This document shows, in pieces, positions 9,279-19,555 of a DNA stretch of 64,000 nt. Where the stretch lies: assembly GCA_938015805.1 (NCBI GenBank), contig CALLXF010000045.1, positions 16,867-80,866 of the forward strand, written 5' to 3'. The stretch comes from an uncultured Saprospiraceae bacterium. GTDB taxonomy: Bacteria > Bacteroidota > Bacteroidia > Chitinophagales > Saprospiraceae. Under the pieces are notes generated by a model that was given only the letters and a program-made list of their open reading frames with translations, ran no database searches and was not told the origin of the DNA. Within the stretch, counting starts at the first letter, position 1; each line of letters starts with the position of its first letter. The translations under genes and the position numbers were made by a program.

Positions 9279-11603
9279 ATGATAAGAAAATATTCAACCT
9301 ACACCATATCAGTAATGTTCTTATGTTTCTGCATGATGTTTATCTCATCTTGCAATAAGCATACTGTCGCCGCTGCAATGACAGAAAAAAATAACAATAC
9401 TCTTATCTCAAATAAAGTAAAAACGCTTTTAGCTAAGATGACCTTAGACGAAAAGATAGGTCAGATGAACCAGTATTCAAGTTTTTTTGATGTTACAGGT
9501 CCAGCCCCAAAAGAAGGAGATGCACAATTGAGGTATGAACATATTAAGCAAGGAATGGTAGGTTCCATACTTAATGCTAGAGGTGCAAAGGAAGTAAGGG
9601 GTTTACAAAAACTAGCAGTAGAAAATTCAAGATTAGGTATTCCTCTAATCTTTGGATATGATGTAATACACGGATATAAAACTACAGCTCCTATACCATT
9701 GGCGGAAGCCGCTAGCTGGGATTTAAAAGCTATAGAAAATTCTGCTCGACTAGCCGCACAAGAAGCTACCGCAGCAGGACTTAATTGGACATTTGCCCCC
9801 ATGGTAGATATCTCCAGAGATGCAAGATGGGGACGAGTTATGGAAGGTGCAGGAGAAGACCCATTTTTAGGAAGTCGGATAGCCGAAGCTAGAGTGAATG
9901 GTTTTCAGGGAAAAGATTTAAGTTTACCACATACTATGGCCGCTACAGCAAAACATTTTGCAGGATACGGATTTGCGGAATCGGGTAAAGATTATAATAC
10001 TGCAGATGTAGGCACCTCTACACTCTATAACATCATTCTTCCTCCATTTAAAGCTGCAAAAGAAGCAGGTGTAAGAACCTTTATGAATTCATTTAACGAA
10101 CTCAATGGAGTACCAGCTACAGGAGATAAATATTTACAAAGAGATCTATTAAAAGGAGAATGGGGATTCGATGGATTTATCGTTTCTGACTGGGGATCTA
10201 TAGTAGAAATGAAAGATCACGGTTATGCTGCTAATGATACCCATGCTGCAGAAATCGCTGTTACGGCTGGATCAGATATGGATATGGAATCACATGTATA
10301 CATTAAGTATCTAAAAGAAATGGTAACCTCCGGAAAGGTAGATGTATCTATCATCGATGATGCGGTCAGTAGAATACTCACGGTAAAATACGAGCTAGGA
10401 CTATTTGATGATCCATATCGTTACTGTAATGTAAATAGAGAACAAAAAGTTACTGGATCATCGGAGCAGCTTGCGGGAGCTCTGGATATGGCTAAAAAAT
10501 CTATCGTTCTTCTTAAAAATAAGGACAACATCTTACCACTTCCAAAAGAGGGTAAAAACATTGCTGTTATCGGCCAGCTAGCCGATAGTAAAAACAGTCC
10601 ACTAGGAAACTGGAGACTAGGAGCAGATGATCACTCCGCGACCTCTGTTATAGAAGGACTTAAAAAATATGATAGGAATACGATTACCTATCAACAAGGT
10701 GTAGAACTTTATAAAGGTAACGAGGGATTTATTTTCGAACTAGACATAAACACAAAGGATAAAACAGGAATATCAGAGGCGGTAACACTAGCAAAAAAAT
10801 CCGATGTCGTCATTATGGTTCTCGGCGAACATGGCTATCACTCTGGAGAAGGAAGAAGTAGAGCTGATATCGGTTTTCCAGGATTACAACAAGAACTATT
10901 AGAAGCAGTCTACGAAGCCAATCAAAATATCGTACTAGTTTTAAACAATGGTCGACCACTTGCTATAGAATGGGCTGACGAGCACGTACCCGCGATTGTC
11001 GAAGCTTGGCAATTAGGTACGACGAGTGGAGATGCCATAGCACAGGTCTTATATGGAGACTATAATCCGAGTGGGAAATTGCCTATGACTTTTCCTAGAC
11101 ATGTAGGACAAGTTCCTATTTATTACAACTATAAAAATACAGGACGGCCCGGTCCTAAAGACTTAGTATTCTGGTCTCATTACACAGATCAGACAAACAA
11201 ACCACTCTACCCTTTTGGCTATGGATTAAGTTATGCTGATTTTGAATACACTAATCTAAACATCTCCTCCAGCACTACAAAAATCAAAGTAACGGTATCG
11301 GCTACCTTGCAAAATACATCTGACGTAAAAGGAGAAGAAGTAGTCCAGTTATATATTAGGGATCAAGTAGGATCGGTTACCAGACCTGTAAAAGAACTAA
11401 AAGGATTTAGAAAAATTCTTCTTGATAGTAACGAACAGCAAACCATAGATTTTGTACTTACAGAAAAAGAACTAGGCTTTTACAATAATCAAGGCGAGTT
11501 TATTTGCGAACCTGGTACTTTTGACATCTGGATAGGTGGTAGCTCAGATGCAACCTTACACAGCACATTTACTTTAAATGGACAAACTAAATCCGTAGAG
11601 TAA
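9279..11603 (+). CDS. GH3 beta-glucosidase lipoprotein (BglX-like)
   Basis: This enzyme releases glucose from the non-reducing ends of beta-glucan oligosaccharides. It has a lipoprotein signal with Cys25 (lipobox ISSC). The N-terminal TIM barrel holds GRVMEGAGEDPFLGS, the KHF motif (225-227) and the nucleophile D304 in DGFIVSDWGS. The alpha/beta sandwich carries the acid/base candidate E524 in HSGEGRSR. A C-terminal fibronectin-III-like domain (about 660-770) completes the BglX-type architecture, so the 774-aa length is as expected. It is 16 bases downstream of the GH16 gene and its stop abuts the ATG of the GH5 gene. Confidence 0.95.
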   Translation: MIRKYSTYTISVMFLCFCMMFISSCNKHTVAAAMTEKNNNTLISNKVKTLLAKMTLDEKIGQMNQYSSFFDVTGPAPKEGDAQLRYEHIKQGMVGSILNARGAKEVRGLQKLAVENSRLGIPLIFGYDVIHGYKTTAPIPLAEAASWDLKAIENSARLAAQEATAAGLNWTFAPMVDISRDARWGRVMEGAGEDPFLGSRIAEARVNGFQGKDLSLPHTMAATAKHFAGYGFAESGKDYNTADVGTSTLYNIILPPFKAAKEAGVRTFMNSFNELNGVPATGDKYLQRDLLKGEWGFDGFIVSDWGSIVEMKDHGYAANDTHAAEIAVTAGSDMDMESHVYIKYLKEMVTSGKVDVSIIDDAVSRILTVKYELGLFDDPYRYCNVNREQKVTGSSEQLAGALDMAKKSIVLLKNKDNILPLPKEGKNIAVIGQLADSKNSPLGNWRLGADDHSATSVIEGLKKYDRNTITYQQGVELYKGNEGFIFELDINTKDKTGISEAVTLAKKSDVVIMVLGEHGYHSGEGRSRADIGFPGLQQELLEAVYEANQNIVLVLNNGRPLAIEWADEHVPAIVEAWQLGTTSGDAIAQVLYGDYNPSGKLPMTFPRHVGQVPIYYNYKNTGRPGPKDLVFWSHYTDQTNKPLYPFGYGLSYADFEYTNLNISSSTTKIKVTVSATLQNTSDVKGEEVVQLYIRDQVGSVTRPVKELKGFRKILLDSNEQQTIDFVLTEKELGFYNNQGEFICEPGTFDIWIGGSSDATLHSTFTLNGQTKSVE

Positions 11604-14309
11604 ATGATAAAAATCTCACATCTAGCCACACTTCTACTTTTCTTTGTTTTCTCTCATTCGGCTTTAAGCCAAAGTTATCTTAAGGCTGAAGGAAAAGTAA
11701 TCACAAACGAAGAAGGAGATACTATTTTATTACGTGGCATGGGTTTAGGTGGGTGGATGGTGCAGGAAGGTTATATGTTACAGACGTCAGAGTTTGCAAG
11801 TCCTCAATGGCAAATTAGAGAAACTATTGAAGATCTAGTAGGAGAAGAAGAGACCAATCTCTTTTACGAATCCTGGCTTCAAAATCATGTGACTAAAACA
11901 GATATAGACTCATTAAAATCATGGGGTTTTAATCATGTGAGATTACCGATGCACTATAATCTCTTTACCCTCCCGATACAAGACGAACCCATAGCAGGAG
12001 AAAATACTTGGATAGAAAAAGGATTTGAGCTAACTGACAGCCTAATATCCTGGTGTGCCCAAAATGAAATGTATGTCATCTTAGATCTCCATGCAGCACC
12101 TGGCGGTCAGGGATATGCTCAAGAAATTTCGGATTATAATCCGGCCTATCCTTCACTCTGGGAAAGTAACGAAAATAAAAATAAGACCGTGGATTTATGG
12201 CGTCGCATAGCAGAACGTTACAAGGACCAACCATGGGTAGGAGCATATGATTTAATAAACGAACCCAACTGGGATTTACCTGGAGGAACAGCTCTTAGAA
12301 ATCTTTATATCGATATTACCGATGCCATAAGAGAAGTAGATACAAAGCATCTTATAATAATTGAAGGTAACTGGTTTGCCAATGATTTTACAGGACTAAA
12401 TAATCCATGGGATAGTAATATGGCGTATGGACCCCATAAGTATTGGTCGTTTAACAACCCTAATGATAACAACTGGCTGATCCAATTAAGAGATGATAAT
12501 AATGTTCCTATTTATCTAGGCGAAAGTGGAGAAAACTCTAACGTCTGGTTTAGAGATGCCATTAAACTTCTAGAAGACGAAGGTTTTGGCTGGGCCTGGT
12601 GGCCGGAAAAAAAAGTAGAATCTATCTCAGGTCCCTTATCAATGCAAAAAGGCACTCGCTATCAGCAACTACTAGATTACTGGAGTGGTAACGCTCCTCA
12701 ACCTAGTAATACTAACGCAATACTAGGACTACAGGAACTATCCCAAAGTGCCAAATTACAAAATTGCGTTTACCAAAAAGATGTAATCGATGCGATGTTC
12801 CGACAGGTACAAACAAATGAGACTCTACCCTTTTCCGATCATATTATTCCTGGTATTATACATTTATCTGATTATGATTTAGGGACTAACGGTTATGCGT
12901 ACTTAGATCAAGGAACAGCTACATATCATGTCACTACTGGCGAATTTACGGCATGGAATAATGGATGGCAATATCGCAATGACGGTGTAGATATAGAAAG
13001 ATGCCAAGATAATATAAATACAAATGGTTATAATGTAGGATGGGTAGAAGAAGGAGAATGGATGAAATATACAGTCGATGTTTTAGAAGAAGGTCTCTAT
13101 GATGTAATTCTTAGAGTTGCCGCATCCGGCACTAACGCTGCCTTTACTATAGCATCAGGAAATACTGATCTGACGAGAACTTATTTTGTACCTAATAGCA
13201 ATGGATTCCAAAACTGGCAAACCGTAACAATAAGTGATATTGTGCTTACGCCCGATGATAAATCCATCTATTTTAAAAGTCTAGGAACTGGAGCAAATTA
13301 TAACAGCCTAGAATTTATCAAAGTGGGAGAAAGCAATGAAGTCTCGACTGTCTTTACCTCAGCTGAGACTATTGATGAAAACAGTATCTCAGTCGGCATT
13401 TCTAAACCTCTAGCCTCTCCTATAAACGTAAGCAATAATGATTTTAAAGTGACCATAAATGGGAACAACATCCCGATCACATCCATAGAATTAGATCCTA
13501 ACAACCATCGAGCAGCTATACTAAATGTAGACTTTGTAATGAAATATGGCCACTTTATAAAAGTATCATATGATGGAATCCAGTTAGAGGCTTTTGACAA
13601 TACACTAGTTAATAATTTTGATCAGGAAAACGTCCTAAACACACTTCCGTTTTTCCACCCTATACCTGGAAAAGTAGAAGCCGAGGATTTTACATTCCAG
13701 TCCGGTATCCAACTTGAAGACTGCAGTGATGAAGGTGGAGGACAAAATATCGGCTACCTTGATGTAGGTGACTATATGGATTATAGAGTTCGCATAAATC
13801 AAAGCGGTATCTACACCATAAACTACAGAACAGCATCAGAAAGTGCTGGCGGAGGAATTGCTATTACACTGATAGATGATCAAGAAAATGTAATTCCCGT
13901 TAATCAGGCATATTTCTCGGCTACAGGAGGATGGCAAAACTGGACTACCACTTCCTACAATACACAAATTCCCGCAGGAAGTTATACAATGAGACTAACC
14001 GTAATCGAATCTCAATTTAATCTCAATTATTTAGAGTTTAAATCTATTACTTCTACCGACGATCTAGAATCATTATCCTATGTTGTTTTTCCTAATCCCA
14101 CCTCTGATAAATTATATCTTAAAGGATTAGAAAAAAATAGCCTTCCCACAAAAGGGACTATTTTAGATATCAATGGAAAAGTAATTTATTCAGCAATTAT
14201 ACGTAATCAAGATTTTATAGATTTATCTAATGTACTATCTGGAATGTATATCTTACGCTTAGAAAAAGAAGGATTCCGACCTTTACAACAAAAAATAATC
14301 AAGTTATAA
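11604..14309 (+). CDS. GH5 beta-glucanase with two CBM6-like modules and T9SS sorting domain
   Basis: This is a secreted beta-glucan hydrolase, 901 aa. After a signal peptide (cleavage near SHSALSQ), residues about 25-365 are a GH5 barrel. LINEP gives the acid/base E220, GPHKYW carries H278, and LGESGE gives the nucleophile E307. Two CBM6-like modules lie at about 430-575 and 690-825 (YNVGWVEEGEWMKYTV and NIGYLDVGDYMDYRV are matching segments). They are separated by a beta-sandwich linker (about 580-685). Residues about 828-901 are a T9SS type-A tail (VVFPNPTSDKLYL, GMYILRL). The start is immediately after the GH3 stop. Exo-beta-1,3-glucanase or endo-beta-1,6-glucanase activity fits the locus; the GH5 subfamily cannot be set by eye. 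Confidence 0.9.
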   Translation: MIKISHLATLLLFFVFSHSALSQSYLKAEGKVITNEEGDTILLRGMGLGGWMVQEGYMLQTSEFASPQWQIRETIEDLVGEEETNLFYESWLQNHVTKTDIDSLKSWGFNHVRLPMHYNLFTLPIQDEPIAGENTWIEKGFELTDSLISWCAQNEMYVILDLHAAPGGQGYAQEISDYNPAYPSLWESNENKNKTVDLWRRIAERYKDQPWVGAYDLINEPNWDLPGGTALRNLYIDITDAIREVDTKHLIIIEGNWFANDFTGLNNPWDSNMAYGPHKYWSFNNPNDNNWLIQLRDDNNVPIYLGESGENSNVWFRDAIKLLEDEGFGWAWWPEKKVESISGPLSMQKGTRYQQLLDYWSGNAPQPSNTNAILGLQELSQSAKLQNCVYQKDVIDAMFRQVQTNETLPFSDHIIPGIIHLSDYDLGTNGYAYLDQGTATYHVTTGEFTAWNNGWQYRNDGVDIERCQDNINTNGYNVGWVEEGEWMKYTVDVLEEGLYDVILRVAASGTNAAFTIASGNTDLTRTYFVPNSNGFQNWQTVTISDIVLTPDDKSIYFKSLGTGANYNSLEFIKVGESNEVSTVFTSAETIDENSISVGISKPLASPINVSNNDFKVTINGNNIPITSIELDPNNHRAAILNVDFVMKYGHFIKVSYDGIQLEAFDNTLVNNFDQENVLNTLPFFHPIPGKVEAEDFTFQSGIQLEDCSDEGGGQNIGYLDVGDYMDYRVRINQSGIYTINYRTASESAGGGIAITLIDDQENVIPVNQAYFSATGGWQNWTTTSYNTQIPAGSYTMRLTVIESQFNLNYLEFKSITSTDDLESLSYVVFPNPTSDKLYLKGLEKNSLPTKGTILDINGKVIYSAIIRNQDFIDLSNVLSGMYILRLEKEGFRPLQQKIIKL

Positions 14310-14334
14310 ACCGACCCACTTAAAAACAAAACCA

Positions 14335-16014
14335 ATGGCAATATTTAGTTTCGTCGCATTCACACTTTTAGTCGCTGGACTATCCTACTGGTTTACTGGA
14401 AAAACAGAAGAGTCTTCTGATGGATACTTTCTCGGAGGTAGATCATTAACAGCAGGTGTTATAGCAGGATCTTTGTTGTTAACTAATTTGTCTACAGAAC
14501 AGTTAGTTGGTCTTAACGGTGCGGCGTATACGGAGGGTATATTAGTAATGTGCTGGGAAACACTCGCTGCTATTGCGATGGTTGTAACGGCTTTCTTTTT
14601 ACTACCTCGATATTTAAAAGGTGGTCTGACTACGGTACCGCAATTCCTTGCAGTGCGTTTTGATACGATGACTAAAACCTTAACGTCTGGCTTATTTCTC
14701 TCTGGGTACATGATCGTGCTTTTACCTATCGTTCTTTACTCTGGAGCTGTAGCCATAGGAAATATGTTTGATCTTCCTGACATCATCGGTCAGCCGATAT
14801 CAGATATGGTCGGAGGTTCTATAGACAAGCACATGGCCTCTATCGTGGTATGTGTCTGGAGTATCGGCATCATCGGTTCCATATATGCTGTTTTTGGTGG
14901 TCTAAAAGCAGTGGCGGTTTCCGATACGATAAATGCGATTGGATTATTAATCGGTGGATTTACATTGACTTTTTTAGGTTTACAATACATAGGAGACGGC
15001 TCTGTTTCTGCTGGTCTTACTAATCTTTATAACGATGCTCCCGAGAGATTCAATGCGATTGGTAACGCTACAGCTTCTGTTCCTTTTTCTACCATTTTTA
15101 CGGGAATGATGTTAGTACAGTTATTTTATTGGGGAACTAATCAGGCCATTATACAAAGAGCCTTAGCCGCAAAAAATTTACAAGAAGGACAGAAAGGATT
15201 AATGATTGCCGCAGCATTTAAAATTCTAGGACCGCTCATTCTAGTTATTCCAGGAATGATAGCATATAATATTTTTGGAGACAGTTTAGCTAAAGCAGAT
15301 TATGCATATCCGGAATTAGTAAAAACAGTTTTACCTGTTACTATGGTAGGCTTTTTTGCCGCGGTTATTTTCGGAGCAATTCTAAGTTCTTTTAACAGTG
15401 CTTTAAATAGTTCCGTTACACTTTTTGGGCTAGACATTTACAAACAACATATAAACATTGAAGCAGACGAACGGACAGTCGTACGCATGGGAAAACGTTT
15501 TGGTATTTTGCTAGCCCTAGGAGCAATGATAATCGCACCATTTATAACCTACGTAGAAGATGGACTTTTTAAATATTTACAGGAGGTAAATGGATGCTAT
15601 AGTATTCCGATACTTACGATAATAGTCGTGGGATACTTGACTAAATACGTTCCAGCGATCGCTGCAAAAATAGCTTTAGGACTTGGAGTCGTATTATATA
15701 TAATATCGCAATTTATTTTAAAACCATTATTTGGTAGTAATGCAGTCGATGCAGCCAAAGCTTCTGGAATTATGGATGAAGCAGCATTAGAAGCAATAGA
15801 AAAAGCGGCATACCCTCACTTCTTACATGTAATGGCTATTCTTTTTGTAATGAATGTAATTATCATGCTCGTCATCGGAAAATTATATCCACGTAAAGAG
15901 GCATTTGTATTGCCTTATACCCAGGAAGTAGAAATTACACCCTATAAATACGTTAAGCCAGTAGGAATTACGATAGTTGTTATCGTAATTGCGACTTACT
16001 TGATTTTCTCATAA
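14335..16014 (+). CDS. SSS-family sodium/sugar symporter (SGLT-like)
   Basis: The 559-aa integral inner-membrane protein has about 14 hydrophobic segments. The family start is clear (GYFLGGRSLTAGVIAGSLLLTNLSTEQLVG). The segment FYWGTNQAIIQRALAAKNLQ is the SGLT hallmark region. It would import the glucose or short glucoside released by the GH3 and GH5 enzymes, using the sodium gradient. It starts 25 bases after the GH5 stop and so belongs to the locus. The exact sugar is inferred. Confidence 0.9.
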   Translation: MAIFSFVAFTLLVAGLSYWFTGKTEESSDGYFLGGRSLTAGVIAGSLLLTNLSTEQLVGLNGAAYTEGILVMCWETLAAIAMVVTAFFLLPRYLKGGLTTVPQFLAVRFDTMTKTLTSGLFLSGYMIVLLPIVLYSGAVAIGNMFDLPDIIGQPISDMVGGSIDKHMASIVVCVWSIGIIGSIYAVFGGLKAVAVSDTINAIGLLIGGFTLTFLGLQYIGDGSVSAGLTNLYNDAPERFNAIGNATASVPFSTIFTGMMLVQLFYWGTNQAIIQRALAAKNLQEGQKGLMIAAAFKILGPLILVIPGMIAYNIFGDSLAKADYAYPELVKTVLPVTMVGFFAAVIFGAILSSFNSALNSSVTLFGLDIYKQHINIEADERTVVRMGKRFGILLALGAMIIAPFITYVEDGLFKYLQEVNGCYSIPILTIIVVGYLTKYVPAIAAKIALGLGVVLYIISQFILKPLFGSNAVDAAKASGIMDEAALEAIEKAAYPHFLHVMAILFVMNVIIMLVIGKLYPRKEAFVLPYTQEVEITPYKYVKPVGITIVVIVIATYLIFS

Positions 16015-16018
16015 AATA

Positions 16019-16044
16019 TTAAGTATACAACGATGTATATTTAA
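16019..16044 (+). repeat. Intercistronic stem-loop between symporter and CotH gene
   Basis: TTAAGTATAC and GTATATTTAA pair over 10 positions (one G-U) around a 6-base loop. There is no downstream T-tract, so it is more likely an RNA-processing or stability hairpin than a terminator. Confidence 0.4.
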
Positions 16045-16060
16045 GACTATAACACTTACT

Positions 16061-19000
16061 ATGGGTTTTAGTAGATCATTAACAACATGGATACTTTGCA
16101 TTTTAAGTACGGCAGTATATTGCCAATCTATCGTCATTAATGAAATCCAAGCCTCTAATTCTCAGTTTACGGATCAAGATGGAGACACCCCAGATTGGAT
16201 AGAGGTTAGAAATCTTAGCACTACTGATATCAACCTAAAGGACTGGTCTCTCAGTGACGATAAGGAGGATTTAACTAAGTGGCTTTTTACTGATTTTTCG
16301 CTTACCGCGAATGAACATCTGCTAGTATGGGCCTCAGGAAAAAATAAACAAGAGATCGGTTATGCCCAGTCTATTATTACAGAAGGCGATGAATTTAAAT
16401 ACTTGATACCTAATTCTGCCCTCTCATCAGATTGGAATTCGTTAGCTTACGATGATTCTTCATGGGATACTGGAGTCTCTGGTTTTGGTTATGGGGATAA
16501 CGATGATAATACTCAGATTCCGGATGGTACGAGATCTATTTTTATTCGTAAAAAATTTACTATCGATGATATATCCTCTATAGTGGAACTCATCATGCAT
16601 ATAGATTTTGACGATGGATATGTTGCGTACATAAACGGGAAAGAAGTGTCCCGAGAAAATATTTCTGGGCAATTTCCAGCCTATGATCAGTTTGCTGATG
16701 ACTACCTAGAAGCTTTATTAATAAATGGACAAAAACCATTAACCATCTCGATAAATGATTTTACAGATATCATAGAAGAAGGAGAAAATGTCCTTGCTAT
16801 ACAAGTGCACAATTTTAATACTTCCTCATCTGACATGACGATGATTCCTTTTTTATCCAGTATATCTACTACTGACATACTAGATGACCCTATACCTATT
16901 CTAGAGGTTAATGACCTAGAGCTTCATACAAATTTTAAAATTTCCTCTAGCTCAGAAACAATTTATTTAAGTGATCCGACAGGACTGCTTATTGATAGTA
17001 TGAGCGTTAATAATTTTCCTGCAAACATTTCCATTGGGTTAAACCCAATCAATGATATCGTTTACTTCGAGACACCTACTCCTGGAACACTAAATAGCGG
17101 GACAGAACTCATAGGTATCGTTAATGATCAAATTAATTTCTCAGAACTTGGAGGAATTACTAATCCACTGGAATTATCACTTACGGGAATATCGCCACCT
17201 CATATAATCCGTTACGCACTAGACGGTGCTGTACCAGATGAATCCTCTCCTATTTATACCGCTCCTATTACTATTAACCAAAACACGGTCGTAAGGGCCC
17301 GAATATTCCGACAAAACTATTTGCCTTCTCCTACTCAAACAGAAACTTATTTTATAAACATAGATCATAACTTGCCGATCATATCCTTAGTTACCGACAC
17401 TGAAAATCTATTTAATGAAGAAACAGGAATATATAGCTATGGAGATAATTTTGAATTTGGATATCCCTATTTCGGTGCAAATTTTTGGCAAGACTGGGAA
17501 CGACCTATTCATTTTTCCATTTTAGAAACTGATGGTATTCATTTCTCTTTTGATGGAGGTATTAAAATTTTTGGAGGATGGTCTAGAGCAAATGACCAAA
17601 GATCTTTTTCCTTATTTGCAAGATCAAAATACGGGCCTAAGGAGATAGACTACCCGTTATTCTCAGATAATTCATATGAGACTTACCAGGCCTTTATTCT
17701 TCGTAATTCGGGAAATGACTGGCAGAGCACTATGATGAGAGATGGGACCCTAACAGGACTTATGAGAAGCTCTATTCTAGAAACCCAAGCTTACAAACCG
17801 ACTGTCGCATATATAAACGGTGAATTCTGGGGTTTATACAATATGCGAGAAAAAGTAAACGAACATTTTCTAGCGAGCCGTCATAATATCGATCCTGATG
17901 AAATACAAATCATGGAGCTTAATTCATTACCAATCCACGGATCATCAGAAGATTATGAGGATTTAATTGATTTTGCAAGCAACACAAATTTTGTAAATGA
18001 TATCAATTATGACATGATTTCTGATCTCGTCGACATCGATAATATCATCATGTACTATCTTGCACAGATCTATTTCAACAACACGGACTGGCCAGGTAAT
18101 AATATAAAATATTGGAAAGAGACCGGAGGCAAATGGAAATGGATCTTATTTGATACTGACTTTGGTTTTGGTAGATGGAATTACTTTGACTTTCAGAATA
18201 ATACTTTACAATTTGCATTACAAGCTAATGGACCTGAATGGCCAAATCCACCATGGTCTACTCTACTTTTTCGTAGACTAAATCAAAATTTATCATTTAG
18301 GCAAAAGTTTATTAATCAATTTGCAGATGAAATGAACTCTCGATTTCTGGAAGACCGAGTACATACACATATCGATAGCACTAGAGATTTAATAAGCTCA
18401 GAAATATCAAAACAACGTCAAAGATGGGGCGAATCTGCAAACGACTGGAGCGGCAATGTAAAAAACATGAAGGACTTCGCATCGGAGAGATCTTCGTTTT
18501 GCAGACAACATATTTTAGATGTATATAATCTTCCTGATGATCATATTTTACAAATCCTAAATACTCAGCCAGCTAATGGTTATGTTCAATTAAATAGTCT
18601 AACTATTGAGGAGTCTAACTGGAGTGGCTATTACTTTGAGAATGTACCTATCAGCGTAACTGCTATTCCCAGACCAGGCTATAAATTTGTAGAATGGCAA
18701 GCGGATATCTCCGGAACGGACCCTTATCAGGAAATTAATATGATTACCTCTATGCAAATCAGACCGATATGGGAATTAGACGAAGACTATCAGTATGGAG
18801 TCGTTATCAATGAAATCAATTATAACTCGGACTCTACAAACGATACAGGTGACTGGATCGAACTTTACAATTCTAATGACGAGGCGATGGATTTATCTGG
18901 ATGGATATTCAAAGATGATGAAAATGATCACGCCTTTATCATCTCAGAAGGAACAGTACTAGATAGTGATGATTATCTCATTATCGCAAAAGACCTAGAT

Positions 19001-19555
19001 GCTTTTACATCCATCTACACCGATGTGCAAAACGTAATCGGTAATTTTGACTTTGGTCTCAGCAGCACTGCCGATCAAGTAAGGATATATGATACCGATA
19101 ACTTATTACAAGATAGTGTCGCATATCTATCTATACAACCATGGCCTACCACTCCTAACGGACAAGGATTTACGTTAGAACTCATCAGCCCGACATTAGA
19201 CAACACCCTACCTCAAAACTGGAAGGGTATAAATCAATCAGGAAGCCCAGGAAGAATAAATCAAGAAATATCGTCTACTATCGAAACGGCTAAAAAATCT
19301 AATATTACGATTACCCCTAACCCAACATCAGATGTATTTACGCTAGATTTAGAGTCAGTACATGGTGAAGCTTACACATTAGAAATTATAGATACTGGAG
19401 GAAAAATAGTAAAATCTCTAACTAAAGATTTAAAAAATACAAATAATAAAAACCAAATAACCGTAAAAGTATCAGAGCTTCCACCTGGGCAATACTTTGT
19501 ACGCATAACTACTAATATTGGAAACTCTGATATTACCACTTTTGAAAAAATATAA
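16061..19555 (+). CDS. T9SS-secreted CotH-kinase-family protein with two lamin-tail domains
   Basis: The 1164-aa product has a signal peptide (cleavage near VYCQS) and several modules. A lamin-tail (LTD) domain is at about 22-105 (IVINEIQASNSQ, DWIEVRNLS). A chitobiase C-terminal-like segment is at about 375-440 (IRYALDGAVPDESSPIYT). The CotH-type atypical kinase region is at about 490-800, with GGWSRANDQRSFSLFARSKYG, RNSGNDWQ, YINGEFWGLYNMREK and LFDTDFGFG. Then come an InlB-like repeat (about 830-890), a second LTD domain near 920-1030 (VVINEINYNSDS) and a T9SS type-A tail (ITPNPTSDVFTL...PPGQYFVRI). It is 46 bases after the symporter, in the same direction, so probably the last gene of the locus. 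CotH proteins in Bacillus phosphorylate spore-coat proteins; activity and substrate here are unknown. Confidence 0.88.
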   Translation: MGFSRSLTTWILCILSTAVYCQSIVINEIQASNSQFTDQDGDTPDWIEVRNLSTTDINLKDWSLSDDKEDLTKWLFTDFSLTANEHLLVWASGKNKQEIGYAQSIITEGDEFKYLIPNSALSSDWNSLAYDDSSWDTGVSGFGYGDNDDNTQIPDGTRSIFIRKKFTIDDISSIVELIMHIDFDDGYVAYINGKEVSRENISGQFPAYDQFADDYLEALLINGQKPLTISINDFTDIIEEGENVLAIQVHNFNTSSSDMTMIPFLSSISTTDILDDPIPILEVNDLELHTNFKISSSSETIYLSDPTGLLIDSMSVNNFPANISIGLNPINDIVYFETPTPGTLNSGTELIGIVNDQINFSELGGITNPLELSLTGISPPHIIRYALDGAVPDESSPIYTAPITINQNTVVRARIFRQNYLPSPTQTETYFINIDHNLPIISLVTDTENLFNEETGIYSYGDNFEFGYPYFGANFWQDWERPIHFSILETDGIHFSFDGGIKIFGGWSRANDQRSFSLFARSKYGPKEIDYPLFSDNSYETYQAFILRNSGNDWQSTMMRDGTLTGLMRSSILETQAYKPTVAYINGEFWGLYNMREKVNEHFLASRHNIDPDEIQIMELNSLPIHGSSEDYEDLIDFASNTNFVNDINYDMISDLVDIDNIIMYYLAQIYFNNTDWPGNNIKYWKETGGKWKWILFDTDFGFGRWNYFDFQNNTLQFALQANGPEWPNPPWSTLLFRRLNQNLSFRQKFINQFADEMNSRFLEDRVHTHIDSTRDLISSEISKQRQRWGESANDWSGNVKNMKDFASERSSFCRQHILDVYNLPDDHILQILNTQPANGYVQLNSLTIEESNWSGYYFENVPISVTAIPRPGYKFVEWQADISGTDPYQEINMITSMQIRPIWELDEDYQYGVVINEINYNSDSTNDTGDWIELYNSNDEAMDLSGWIFKDDENDHAFIISEGTVLDSDDYLIIAKDLDAFTSIYTDVQNVIGNFDFGLSSTADQVRIYDTDNLLQDSVAYLSIQPWPTTPNGQGFTLELISPTLDNTLPQNWKGINQSGSPGRINQEISSTIETAKKSNITITPNPTSDVFTLDLESVHGEAYTLEIIDTGGKIVKSLTKDLKNTNNKNQITVKVSELPPGQYFVRITTNIGNSDITTFEKI

